A stretch of DNA of 47,022 bases, from positions 1-47,022 of the forward strand of contig NZ_JAFUSK010000071.1 of NCBI RefSeq assembly GCF_017471675.1. The letters are read 5' to 3'. A model generated the notes under the pieces. It did not search any database. It was not told the DNA's origin and was given only the letters and a program-made list of their open reading frames with translations. This document shows positions 33,909 through 42,930 of the stretch, in pieces. Position numbers and translations under genes: made by a program. This DNA is from Pseudobutyrivibrio sp. Lineage in GTDB: Bacteria; Bacillota; Clostridia; Lachnospirales; Lachnospiraceae. Positions within the stretch are counted from its first letter, which is position 1, and the number at the start of each line of letters is the position of its first letter.

Positions 33909-36900
33909 AGTTATCAGTTTCTTTATTATCTGTTAGTTCCTCTGATTCAGATTCTTCCTCAGGCCTTTCATCCTCGGATTCCTTCTCTTTTTCTTCCTCA
34001 TCCTCAGACTCTTCCTCAGTAATCTCAACCTCTAATCTACCACCATCCCATGCATCATTTCCATCTGGGTCGATGGCGAAAGTGATTTCGTCGTTCTTCT
34101 TAACTTCATAGTGCTCATCAAATGTAACAGTTCTTTCATCAGAGAAATTGCCTTGAGTAACACCACCAAGCCATTTCTTTTCAACTCCGTTTAAGAAGAT
34201 TCTCATGCAGGTTCCGTTTGCCTCTGGGTCTGCGCTGTTGGCAAACTTAGTATAGCTTCCTTGAACTCTAATATTGCCGTCTTTTCCTACTACCCACTTG
34301 TATGCTGCATTCTTGCCGTTACCTGGCTCTACAAAATCTGCCTTAAGCTCTGGCTTGCCACCATTATAGTATCTGTTATTTTCGGCATCATATGGAAGCT
34401 TTTCAAAATTCTTGCCATCCCAATCACATGTTCCGTAGAACCAGCCGTTTTCACCCTGTTTGCCAAAAGCATCCTTAAGTGTAGTTTCATTGTTTCTATC
34501 TTCTTCAACTACTGGCTCTTCTGGTTCCAATTCATCTGCATCCTTGATTGTTACATCAAGCTTACCACCATCGTAGCTGTCGTTGCCATCAGAATCGATT
34601 GCAAACATTACCACATCGCCTTCGTGAACAAGGTAAGTTTCATCAATCTCCTTTACAACATCTGCGGCAAAGTTGCCCTGGATGTCTCCGCCAATCCACT
34701 TCTTCTCTTCACCATTGATAAAGATTCTCATGCATACGCCGTTAACCTCTGGGTCAGCATTGTTTGCAAACTTAGTGTAGCTTCCCTTGATGTTGATTCT
34801 GCCAGTCTTTGCAACAACCCACTGGTATGCTGCATTGCGTCCATTACCTGGCTCTACAAAATCAGCCTTAAGCTCTGGCTTGCCGTTGTTATAATATCTA
34901 CCCATTTCAGCATCATAAGCAAGTCTTTCAAAGTTAGCTCCGTTCCAATCGCACATTCCATAGTACCAGCCATCAGAACCCTGCTCACCAAATGCGCTGC
35001 TAAGATTTGTGTTGTTCTCTCTAGCTTCTTCCTCTGGTGTCTTGTCCTTTACTGCATAAATGCTAGCTGATAATCTACCTGCATCCCAGGCATTGTTAGC
35101 TTTTGCATCAATAACAAATGATATCTTGTCGCCTCTTGCAACTTCAAGCTTTGTAAGCATGATTTCAAGCTTGTTGTCATTGCCATCACCTCTAAATGCC
35201 TCAACATCCTGTTCTAACAAAACATCGTTATTCTTATAAACACTGACCTTAACACCATCAGGTAGATCTGGGTTAGGATCATTCTGACCAAACTTAACAT
35301 AGTCAGCTATTATATCTATTTTTCCGTCTTCATAAGCTACCCACTGGTAGATTGCAGCCTTATCCTTACCTGGATGAACGTAATCCTTCTTCATCTCCAG
35401 ACCTTCGTTTTTGGTAGACATGTAAGCTGTTCCATCAGCGTTAAGATATGTAAGAACCTTAGCATCTGCTGGTGTCTTACCATCTAAGAACCACCATCCG
35501 TCTGTGCCCTGAGCCATTGATGTAAGTGCACCAAGAACTGTATTATTCGTACGCTCTTCATCACCTACAACAACCTTTATTTCGTTTGAATCTGCAATAT
35601 CAATATTGAAACGTCCGCCGTCCCAAGCATTATTCTTGTTACAATTTACTTCGAATGTAAGGACATCTCCAGCACTAACATTTAACTTCTGAATGTTAAT
35701 CTCTTTTGTGTTATGTCTATCTTCGCCTCTTGGGCAAGAAATAGTTTCATCGATAAGATTGTGTCCATTTATGTAGATGCCGAATCTTGTACCATCTGGC
35801 CAGCTGGCATTTGGATCCTCATGACCAAACTTTGTGTAATCTCCAGTAATGTCAATCTGACCATTTGCTGCAACTACCCATTTGTACATTGCATTGGCAT
35901 TAAGTCTTGGCTGAACAAAATCCTTCTTAATCTCAAGATTCTTTTGCTTTCTTGAAATATATCCCTTACCGTCTTCGGTCTTATTCTGTAGCATTTCATA
36001 TTTGTTAACGCTACGGCCTTCGCAGTAATACCATCCATTGCTTCCCTGTGCCCCAAAATCAAGAGCAAGGTTTGCGTAATTCTTACCGCTGTTATTTACC
36101 ATAGGAATTGTCTTAAGCTCGGCATCCTCAACTACGAATTTAAAATTACCACCATCGTAAGCTGTGTTTTCCTTGCCATCTACCATAAGTGTGATGCAAT
36201 CGCCTGGCTTAACCATAAGTCCATTAACAGATAAATCCTTAGTAACCTCGCGTCCTACTACTGGAGCGAAGCTTTCCTTCTTAATCTGCTTATCATTCTT
36301 GAAGATGTAAACATCTACTCCATCTGGCCAGCTAGGATTCTTGTCCTCGTTCTTGTGCTTAGTGTAATCAGCCAAAACATCTACAGAACCTTCCCTGTTG
36401 GCAACCCATTTAACAATAGCTGAACGACCTTTGTTACCTGGCATGATGTAATCGCGCTTAACTTCTACACCGTCGATTGTTGTATACTTATCGTTCTTTT
36501 TATATGTTTCAAGGTTAACTGCAAAGTTTGGATCAAGATAGTAGCCTGACTGATAGCAATAGCCGCCACTCCCCTGCTTACCAAAATCATCTTGAGCCGA
36601 TGCATTGTTTGTACGCTGGCCACCAGTGTAGGTAACGTCCTTTTCGGTCTTTCCAACCATTGGTGTGATTCCCTTGATAGAGAATTCATACTTTCCTGCA
36701 TCGTATGCATTGTTAGACTTAGGATCTACAACCATTGTAATGAAGTCGCCCTTCTTAACGTCTACTGATGCAACATCAAGTCGTTTTGTAATTTCCCTTA
36801 ATCTGTCTGGAGCAAAATCCTCAGTTACAAGGGGTTCATCGTTATGGAAGATTGTAACTGTTGTTCCATCTGGCCAGCTAGGATTCTTGTCCTCGTTTTT

Positions 36901-38451
36901 GAGCTTTGTGTAAGCTGCATCAACCTTAACCTTGCCGTCCTGAGCAACCTTCCATTTTATAACTGCGGATTTGCCCTTACCCGGATTAACGAAATCTCTC
37001 TTAATTTCTAAGTAGCTAGGATCGAAATATCTCTCCTCTTCCTTTTCGAAGTTCATCATGTTGTAAGAATTAGTAGCTTCGCTTGCGAATCCATCCTGGT
37101 AAAACCAGCCATTCTTACCCTGCTCTCCGAAATCGTATTTTGTATCTGCAAAATTCTGTCTTGTCTCTGTCTCATCGATAGCAACATCAGCCTCTGTCTT
37201 AGCCCCTGTTCTATCAACGATGTCGATATCAAAGCAGCCGCCATCATAAGATGAATTGCCACCTGCATCAACAACAAAATATAAATCGTCTGATGTTGTT
37301 ACTGCCAAATTCTTCTCTCTGAAGGAAATTTCGTTTTCGCCTTTTCTTGGTGCTGCCACCTTCTTGCTAAACAGCTTTTCATCGTTCTTGTAAACAGATA
37401 CGATAACGCCATCTGGCCAATCTGGATTTCCATCATTTTGTTCGAACTTCTTGTACTTTCCTCTTATTTCAATAGTGCCATCAACCGCTGGCTTCCAACC
37501 TAAGATTGCATTGTCATTGATAGCTGGATGAATGAAATAATGGCTAAGGACAAGGTTTGGAGAAGTCACATTCATGAATTCGCCATTGTTTTCTGTAGAA
37601 ACAAGCTTTGAATCCTTACCTGTTTTTCCAAATCTGTAGGTCCAACCGTTCTGTCCCTGAGTACCAAAGTCCTCAATTGAATTAGCATTGTTATTAGTTC
37701 TTGCAATATCATTGATTGCTGATGGGCCCTTAGCATCTACATCATTTATTGCCACATACAATGAACCGCCATCATAAGCATTGTTCATGTTTGGATCAAC
37801 GATGAAATATAGGCTTTCAAGCTCTTCCACTGATAGGTTAGAAAGCTCCTTTTCAATAACATTCTCCCCATCAGTTTCAACATCCACCTCATATCTGCCG
37901 ATGGCCTCATCCCCCTTGTACACATACAGTGTGACACCGTCTGGATATGATGGATTCTTGTCCATGTTTACATTCTTAACATAGGTAAGGCTCACATTCA
38001 CATCCCCTGCCTTAGCAGCTCGCCACTCTAGGATTGGTGCAGTGCCTTCTGCAGTGTGAATGAAGTTTGATTTGATTTCCATTCCTGTCTTACCAAGCTG
38101 GAAATACTTTTCTCCATCAAAATTTTCCATTCTTTTTGATGCTGCAGGATTTGTAGCTGTGCCATATCTATAGAACCAACCATTATGTCCCTGCTCTCCA
38201 AAGTCAGCCACATTGAAAGCATTGTTTGTACGATTTTTATCATCTACAAATTCTGGCTCAACATAATCATCCGCCATAAAAGACTGAGGCCAGCCACCAG
38301 CTAAGGCAACTATTTCATCCTTGATAGTTACAGGCGTATTTCCACCAGCAAAGGCAAAGCTTGCTGCCACTGAAGCTGCAGCAACTACTACAACACCGCT
38401 GCCAGCAAGTAGCTTTGCCTTACGGCTCATCCCCATTAATTTCTTTAACAT
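33907..38451 (-). CDS. Secreted 1514-residue protein with eight repeats of an unrecognised beta-rich domain
   Basis: A signal peptide (KAKLLAGSGVVVVAAASVAA..., likely cut after AFA at 35) is followed by eight repeats of about 160 residues: roughly 75-237, 251-412, 431-594, 612-775, 787-953, 967-1133, 1145-1303 and 1319-1477. Each repeat has DFGxQGxNGWxYxxG, a middle IxW...G.V.V...YTK..ED.NPSWPDGV, and an end (N)(N)AYDGG or AWDGG. Repeats 7 and 8 form a distinct, recently duplicated pair. A highly acidic tail (about 1479-1505) ends the protein; no sortase motif or anchor is seen. The domain resembles a carbohydrate-binding beta-sandwich, which is inference. It is cotranscribed with the GH32-like lipoprotein, 15 bp upstream, so a fructan-binding role outside the cell is likely. 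Confidence 0.8.
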   Translation of the reverse strand: MLKKLMGMSRKAKLLAGSGVVVVAAASVAASFAFAGGNTPVTIKDEIVALAGGWPQSFMADDYVEPEFVDDKNRTNNAFNVADFGEQGHNGWFYRYGTATNPAASKRMENFDGEKYFQLGKTGMEIKSNFIHTAEGTAPILEWRAAKAGDVNVSLTYVKNVNMDKNPSYPDGVTLYVYKGDEAIGRYEVDVETDGENVIEKELSNLSVEELESLYFIVDPNMNNAYDGGSLYVAINDVDAKGPSAINDIARTNNNANSIEDFGTQGQNGWTYRFGKTGKDSKLVSTENNGEFMNVTSPNLVLSHYFIHPAINDNAILGWKPAVDGTIEIRGKYKKFEQNDGNPDWPDGVIVSVYKNDEKLFSKKVAAPRKGENEISFREKNLAVTTSDDLYFVVDAGGNSSYDGGCFDIDIVDRTGAKTEADVAIDETETRQNFADTKYDFGEQGKNGWFYQDGFASEATNSYNMMNFEKEEERYFDPSYLEIKRDFVNPGKGKSAVIKWKVAQDGKVKVDAAYTKLKNEDKNPSWPDGTTVTIFHNDEPLVTEDFAPDRLREITKRLDVASVDVKKGDFITMVVDPKSNNAYDAGKYEFSIKGITPMVGKTEKDVTYTGGQRTNNASAQDDFGKQGSGGYCYQSGYYLDPNFAVNLETYKKNDKYTTIDGVEVKRDYIMPGNKGRSAIVKWVANREGSVDVLADYTKHKNEDKNPSWPDGVDVYIFKNDKQIKKESFAPVVGREVTKDLSVNGLMVKPGDCITLMVDGKENTAYDGGNFKFVVEDAELKTIPMVNNSGKNYANLALDFGAQGSNGWYYCEGRSVNKYEMLQNKTEDGKGYISRKQKNLEIKKDFVQPRLNANAMYKWVVAANGQIDITGDYTKFGHEDPNASWPDGTRFGIYINGHNLIDETISCPRGEDRHNTKEINIQKLNVSAGDVLTFEVNCNKNNAWDGGRFNIDIADSNEIKVVVGDEERTNNTVLGALTSMAQGTDGWWFLDGKTPADAKVLTYLNADGTAYMSTKNEGLEMKKDYVHPGKDKAAIYQWVAYEDGKIDIIADYVKFGQNDPNPDLPDGVKVSVYKNNDVLLEQDVEAFRGDGNDNKLEIMLTKLEVARGDKISFVIDAKANNAWDAGRLSASIYAVKDKTPEEEARENNTNLSSAFGEQGSDGWYYGMCDWNGANFERLAYDAEMGRYYNNGKPELKADFVEPGNGRNAAYQWVVAKTGRINIKGSYTKFANNADPEVNGVCMRIFINGEEKKWIGGDIQGNFAADVVKEIDETYLVHEGDVVMFAIDSDGNDSYDGGKLDVTIKDADELEPEEPVVEEDRNNETTLKDAFGKQGENGWFYGTCDWDGKNFEKLPYDAENNRYYNGGKPELKADFVEPGNGKNAAYKWVVGKDGNIRVQGSYTKFANSADPEANGTCMRIFLNGVEKKWLGGVTQGNFSDERTVTFDEHYEVKKNDEITFAIDPDGNDAWDGGRLEVEITEEESEDEEEKEKESEDERPEEESESEELTDNKETDN

Positions 38452-38466
38452 AATCTCCCTCCTCTT

Positions 38467-39969
38467 CTATTTATATAGCTTTGTATCTGTGAAAGTCACA
38501 GGAGATTTTATACTAAACAATCCCCACTGGCTTCCCTGTGATAGATACATTCTTGTTGTAAATGCCACCTGATCATTTACATACATGACCACTACACCAT
38601 CAGAGATAACAGCCTTGATATTAAGCTTATCTGCCTTTGATAAATCATAGTCCAAGCTAGACTGGGCTGTGGTCTGAACGATATCACTGTTGTTATAGAA
38701 TTCAATTCTATTTGTAGCGGCATTAAACATAATATTGAGGTTTCCAACGCTTTCATCATTTGTATTGAAGCAAATGCCAAACATACCATTTTCATCATAA
38801 TCTGAAACTGTAGTCTCAAATAGGTAGCTTCCCATAATGTTCTTAAAGCCTACTGTCTCATAATCATTGCCGCTAAATGTGTAGCTTCCATTCTTTTCCT
38901 TAACAGTGTCTGTCATTTTTACAGGCGAAAGAGTGCACTCATTTTTCATTGTGCTTTCAATGGCAGTAGGAATCACTGGGTTAAGTGTTCCATCAGCATT
39001 TTGCTTAAGTAGGTGGGTTACCATGTTTCCACCCCAGTCATATTCATCACCATCTTGATGATTCTTCTTGGTTCCGCACCATCCTACAACATACAGATTT
39101 TCTCCATCTGTCTCAAGGCGGCCTGCATAAAAGCCGTTGCAATCAAATACATCATTTGCCGGCTTTTCAAATGGTCCATTTAAACTATCGGAAATACGAT
39201 AATGAACCTGTCTTTTAGGCCACTGATCAGAAAATGTAAGATACCACTTGTCCTTGTATTTAAGAACTGTTGGACACTCCATGTTAGAATCGTTTCCCAT
39301 ATCATTTTCAAAGAAAACGCCCTCATCCTTCCAGGTCTTCAAATCATTAGATGAGTATTTTACAATCACACCACCTTTGTCTGTTCTTGTGGTTACAAAC
39401 ATCAGATAGCATTTATCTTCTTCTGAATACATTACATAAGGGTCACGGAAATCATCCTTGGAATAATTTCCTGCACTTGTAAATGTATCCTCTGGAATCT
39501 TATCCCAGTTTTCCATGTCAGAGCTAACGGCATGCATCACCGCTTCCTTTGGTGAATATGTATCATTATGTCCTGTGTAAAAAGCATGATATATCCCATC
39601 CTTATCCTTGATTACACTTCCTGTACCAAGGGCAATATCCTGGCTTTCTACAGTATCACCGTAATTTATCACAACTCCCTTATCATCAAAGCTGGCAAAA
39701 TCCTCTGTCTTAATTAAGCCCCAGGGATGATATCCCTGCTTGCCGTTTCTTTGGTCTGCCAGATAGAAAACATTGAATTTGCCATCGTCATAAAAGGGCA
39801 TCGTATCACCAATAAAGCCTTCTATAGATGCTGGATAAAACACGTAATTACTCCACTCCTCTCCTATGTACTTTTCTTCATTTGTGTCTTCTACATTAGA
39901 ACCTGCGCCACAGCCTACCGCATTTAAGCACATGGCCGCTAGTAGAAGCATTAATACAACCTTCTTCAT
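38467..39969 (-). CDS. GH32-like extracellular lipoprotein (fructan hydrolase)
   Basis: About 500 residues. A lipoprotein signal peptide (KKVVLMLLLAAMCLNAVG, Cys 20) anchors it outside the membrane. GH32 landmarks are DFRDPYVMYSEEDKCYLMF (about 170) and NMECPTVLKYKDKWYLTFSDQ (about 220). The nucleophile motif is not WMNDPNG but FIGDTMPFYDDGKFNVFYL (about 55), marking a divergent subgroup. The C-terminal part (about 370-500) is a beta-sandwich. It probably cuts fructans or related polymers at the surface, feeding the importer at 7347-10904. ATG 39969 is chosen for its AGGAGGG site; the operator at 39984-39995 lies in the leader. Confidence 0.85.
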   Translation of the reverse strand: MKKVVLMLLLAAMCLNAVGCGAGSNVEDTNEEKYIGEEWSNYVFYPASIEGFIGDTMPFYDDGKFNVFYLADQRNGKQGYHPWGLIKTEDFASFDDKGVVINYGDTVESQDIALGTGSVIKDKDGIYHAFYTGHNDTYSPKEAVMHAVSSDMENWDKIPEDTFTSAGNYSKDDFRDPYVMYSEEDKCYLMFVTTRTDKGGVIVKYSSNDLKTWKDEGVFFENDMGNDSNMECPTVLKYKDKWYLTFSDQWPKRQVHYRISDSLNGPFEKPANDVFDCNGFYAGRLETDGENLYVVGWCGTKKNHQDGDEYDWGGNMVTHLLKQNADGTLNPVIPTAIESTMKNECTLSPVKMTDTVKEKNGSYTFSGNDYETVGFKNIMGSYLFETTVSDYDENGMFGICFNTNDESVGNLNIMFNAATNRIEFYNNSDIVQTTAQSSLDYDLSKADKLNIKAVISDGVVVMYVNDQVAFTTRMYLSQGSQWGLFSIKSPVTFTDTKLYK

Positions 39970-39983
39970 ATTCCCTCCTATAG

Positions 39984-39995
39984 GTGCAATTGCAC
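39984..39995. promoter_or_regulatory. LacI-type operator before the GH32-like gene
   Basis: Perfect 12-bp palindrome GTGCAATTGCAC, 14 bp before the start codon. It resembles the operator at 10934-10949. Confidence 0.75.
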
Positions 39996-40048
39996 TATTC
40001 TCTGTAACATATAGTGTAATATCATGATACATTTAAATCAATATTCTA

Positions 40049-40060
40049 ATGCATTTGCAC
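40049..40060. promoter_or_regulatory. Second, weaker LacI-type operator
   Basis: ATGCATTTGCAC matches the reverse of GTGCAATTGCAC except for two positions. It lies 65 bp from the first site, a spacing that could allow looping. Confidence 0.5.
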
Positions 40061-40142
40061 TATATTTTTGTGAAATATGCGTTTAAATATGGGATTTGTT
40101 TTGGTAAAAATTACACATTTAAGATTTTATCCAATGTTACAT

Positions 40143-40171
40143 TTGACACATTAGGACGTTTTCAGTATCAT
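40143..40171 (+). promoter_or_regulatory. Promoter of the second LacI gene
   Basis: TTGACA (40143-40148), 17-bp spacer, TATCAT (40166-40171), about 30 bp before the start codon. Confidence 0.82.
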
Positions 40172-40200
40172 TGTTACTATATTGAATTTAGGAGAATACT

Positions 40201-41259
40201 ATGGGAAATAGAGTTACTTTACAAGAAATAGCAGACACACTTGGAATATCTAGAAACACCGTATCTCGTGCTCTTAACAATACCGGAAATGTTTCAGCCG
40301 AAACCCGCAATAAGATATGCCAGACAGCCATTTCAATGGGCTATAAGCAGTTTAATATGGCAGGATATGTGGGTCCTTCTTCTGCATCCGATGCCACAGT
40401 CGTAGCTTCCGGCGGTAAGACAGAAATAGCCCTCTTCACTCAGGCGTTTCCTGGCAGCTCCCACTCTGGCAACAAGATTTTAGATGCCTTCCAGCACAAG
40501 ATTGATGCTATCGGCTACAAACTTTCTATCAATATCATCCGCGATTACGAGATTAGCCACCTTTGCTTTCCAACCAATATCAATGTGGATAACATAGCTG
40601 GTATTATTTGCATGGAGCTTTTCTCAGAAAAGTACTGTGAATTTTTGTGCAAGCAGGGGCTCCCTTTATTGTTTGTGGATACACCTTTAAGCCAGCGCTG
40701 CAGCCTTAATGCAGATGTTTTATATATGGAAAATCTTTCAAGCGTATATCACATGCTTGAAACCATGATAAATAATGGATGCAAAAAGATTGGGTTTATA
40801 GGAGATAGATACCACTGCCAATCCTTCTATGAAAGATGGCAGGCCTATGTATCTGTCCTTGCAGATAAGGGAATAGGCCTTGATTTAGACAGCTGCATCC
40901 TTGCAGATGATAGCAATCCATATTCAGACACCACCTGGCTAAGTGAACAGATTGTATCACTTAAGGAGCTACCAGATTTGTTCTTCTGCGCCAACGACTT
41001 TTTAGCCATGTCCACAATCAAGTCTCTTCGCCTTCTTGGAAAATCGGTACCTACGGATATTCGCGTATGTGGATTCGATGATGCACCAGAGGCAAGCCTT
41101 ATAGAACCTGGCTTAACAACCATCAAAATTCACTCAAGCTCCATGGGCTACACTGCTGCAGAGCTATTGCTGGCAAGGATTGCAAACCCTGCTATGCCTT
41201 ATAAGAAGACCTATATCGAAACTGATATAATGTATAGAGAATCCACTTCTTTTAAATAA
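40201..41259 (+). CDS. LacI-family transcriptional regulator (extracellular GH32 operon)
   Basis: A 352-residue regulator. The helix-turn-helix is VTLQEIADTLGISRNTVSRA (5-24); the sensor domain has GCKKIGFIGDRYHCQSF and FFCANDFLAMS. It is a paralogue of the regulator at 11166-12221; both share SRNTVS, MGYKQF and the overall layout. It is divergent from the GH32-like gene, with two operator-like sites between them. The two regulators may recognise overlapping sites and join the two fructan operons into one regulon (inference). The SD is TAGGAG. Confidence 0.92.
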   Translation: MGNRVTLQEIADTLGISRNTVSRALNNTGNVSAETRNKICQTAISMGYKQFNMAGYVGPSSASDATVVASGGKTEIALFTQAFPGSSHSGNKILDAFQHKIDAIGYKLSINIIRDYEISHLCFPTNINVDNIAGIICMELFSEKYCEFLCKQGLPLLFVDTPLSQRCSLNADVLYMENLSSVYHMLETMINNGCKKIGFIGDRYHCQSFYERWQAYVSVLADKGIGLDLDSCILADDSNPYSDTTWLSEQIVSLKELPDLFFCANDFLAMSTIKSLRLLGKSVPTDIRVCGFDDAPEASLIEPGLTTIKIHSSSMGYTAAELLLARIANPAMPYKKTYIETDIMYRESTSFK

Positions 41260-41267
41260 CAAAAAGC

Positions 41268-41297
41268 AAGAGCCTGAACTGTAAAGTCCAGACTCTT
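41268..41297. terminator. Bidirectional terminator between LacI and the Na/Pi gene
   Basis: AAGAGcCTGaAC and GTcCAGaCTCTT form an imperfect hairpin around TGTAAA, with an A-rich tract before it and TAATTTTAT after it, serving both convergent genes. Confidence 0.65.
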
Positions 41298-41301
41298 AAT
41301 T

Positions 41302-42930
41302 TTATATTGCAATAGCTTCTGCTATGTTTTGTATATGCTCAACCACACGTCTTGAAATGCTCAGATAATCCGATAAATATACGCTAATCTCAGCATCCAT
41401 TTTTCCTTTTCTAAGCTTCTTTAGATCTGATTTTTTAGCCTTCTTAATCTGGTCAACCAGCTCTTCTGATTGTTCTCTTACTTCATTAGCCTTTGATACG
41501 TCATCATTTTCGTAGGCAATCATGATTTTTTCAAACAGGCTTTCAAGCTTTTTATTAGTATCCTTTAGATTCTTTTTCAGTTCCTTTTTGTCGTAATCTG
41601 CCTGCTCCATTTTCTTGGCAACTGTAGAAAGATTAAGGGAATAATCACTGATTCTTTCCATATCTCCTATTGTATGAAGTGTGGTAGCTATTATCTCACT
41701 ATCACTGTCTGACACATCCTTTGAGGATAGCTGGATAAGGAAATTGTTGCAGGATTCCACCATCTCATCTACTCTTTCCTCTAATTCCTTGATGTTATCC
41801 TTGCTCTTACTATCATAATCACCGATTAATGACATAGATTCCATGTAACCATTTGCTGCATCCTGTAGAATAAGTGCTGATTTTTTCTTACATTCCTTAA
41901 CTGCAATAGCAGGTGTAAGGAGAAGTCTCTTGTCCAAAAAAACTTCCTGATTTCCATCATCCTTGATAACGCTTTCTGCGATATTAACAAGCTGCTTAGA
42001 AAATGGCAGCAGCAGGCATGTTGTCACTACGTTAAAAATAGAGTGGAAAGCTGCTATTTCAAATGGTTTGATTGCATCATTAAAAATAGAAAGCCCTGCT
42101 CCCCAGTCAAGCATTAGGTATACTATCAATCCTACTGCTGTACCTATAAGATTAAAGCTAATGTGAATTACTGAAACTCTTTTTGCATTTTTACTAACGC
42201 CAATTGTTGAAAGTAATGCTGTAACACAGGTTCCTATATTTTGACCCATAATAATAGGAATAGCCACACCGTATGTGATGTGCCCTGTTAAACTGAGTGC
42301 CTGAAGTACACCGACTGAAGCTGCAGATGACTGAATAACCGCTGTAAATAATGTACCAATCAATACTCCGAAAAATGGATTTCTGAAAGCTGTTAAGGCA
42401 TCAACAAACTCTGGTACTTCTGAAAGTGGAGACAGTGCATGTGACATCATTTCCATTCCATTCATCAAAATCGCAAAGCCTACAAGAACCTGTCCTAGAT
42501 CCTTTTTCTTTTGCTCCTTGGCTGCCATGATCATGCACACACCAATAAGCGCCATTACTGGAGAAAAATTAGCCGGCTTAAGCATTGAAAGCAAAATATT
42601 GTCAGTCTTTAAGCCACTTAAGCTAAGAATCCAGGCAGTAAGTGTTGTTCCGATATTAGAACCCATTATTACACCTACAGTCTGTGCTATATTCATAATG
42701 CCTGAATTTACAAGACCTACAAGCATAACGGTTAGTGCTGATGATGATTGCATTGCTATAGTTATCACCGCACCAAGCACCAATCCCTTTAGTGGATGGT
42801 CTGTCATTTTTTCCAAAATAACTTCAAGTCGTTTACCTGCTACCTTCTTCAATGCGGTAGACAATACACTCATTCCAAACAGAAAAAACGCCAAACCGCC
42901 TATTACTCCAATAATACTATCTAGTCCCAT
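41302..42930 (-). CDS. Na+/phosphate cotransporter family protein with PhoU-like C-terminus
   Basis: A 542-residue protein. The membrane part (1-310) has the inverted repeat of the Na/Pi-cotransporter family, with paired motifs ITIAMQSSSALTVMLVG (about 60) and FTAVIQSSAASVGVLQA (about 200), plus GSNIGTTLTAW and GQNIGTCVTAL. The C-terminal helical part (about 340-542) is PhoU-like. It should import or balance phosphate. The gene overlaps the end of the kinase gene by 14 bp, so phosphate sensing and transport are translated together. No pst genes are in view. Confidence 0.92.
   Translation of the reverse strand: MGLDSIIGVIGGLAFFLFGMSVLSTALKKVAGKRLEVILEKMTDHPLKGLVLGAVITIAMQSSSALTVMLVGLVNSGIMNIAQTVGVIMGSNIGTTLTAWILSLSGLKTDNILLSMLKPANFSPVMALIGVCMIMAAKEQKKKDLGQVLVGFAILMNGMEMMSHALSPLSEVPEFVDALTAFRNPFFGVLIGTLFTAVIQSSAASVGVLQALSLTGHITYGVAIPIIMGQNIGTCVTALLSTIGVSKNAKRVSVIHISFNLIGTAVGLIVYLMLDWGAGLSIFNDAIKPFEIAAFHSIFNVVTTCLLLPFSKQLVNIAESVIKDDGNQEVFLDKRLLLTPAIAVKECKKKSALILQDAANGYMESMSLIGDYDSKSKDNIKELEERVDEMVESCNNFLIQLSSKDVSDSDSEIIATTLHTIGDMERISDYSLNLSTVAKKMEQADYDKKELKKNLKDTNKKLESLFEKIMIAYENDDVSKANEVREQSEELVDQIKKAKKSDLKKLRKGKMDAEISVYLSDYLSISRRVVEHIQNIAEAIAI

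Noticed and set aside
34261-35070. A 269-codon open frame on the plus strand inside the repeat-protein gene
   Set aside because: It is antisense to two repeats of the 1514-residue protein, has no ribosome site, and its long openness follows from repeat codon usage.
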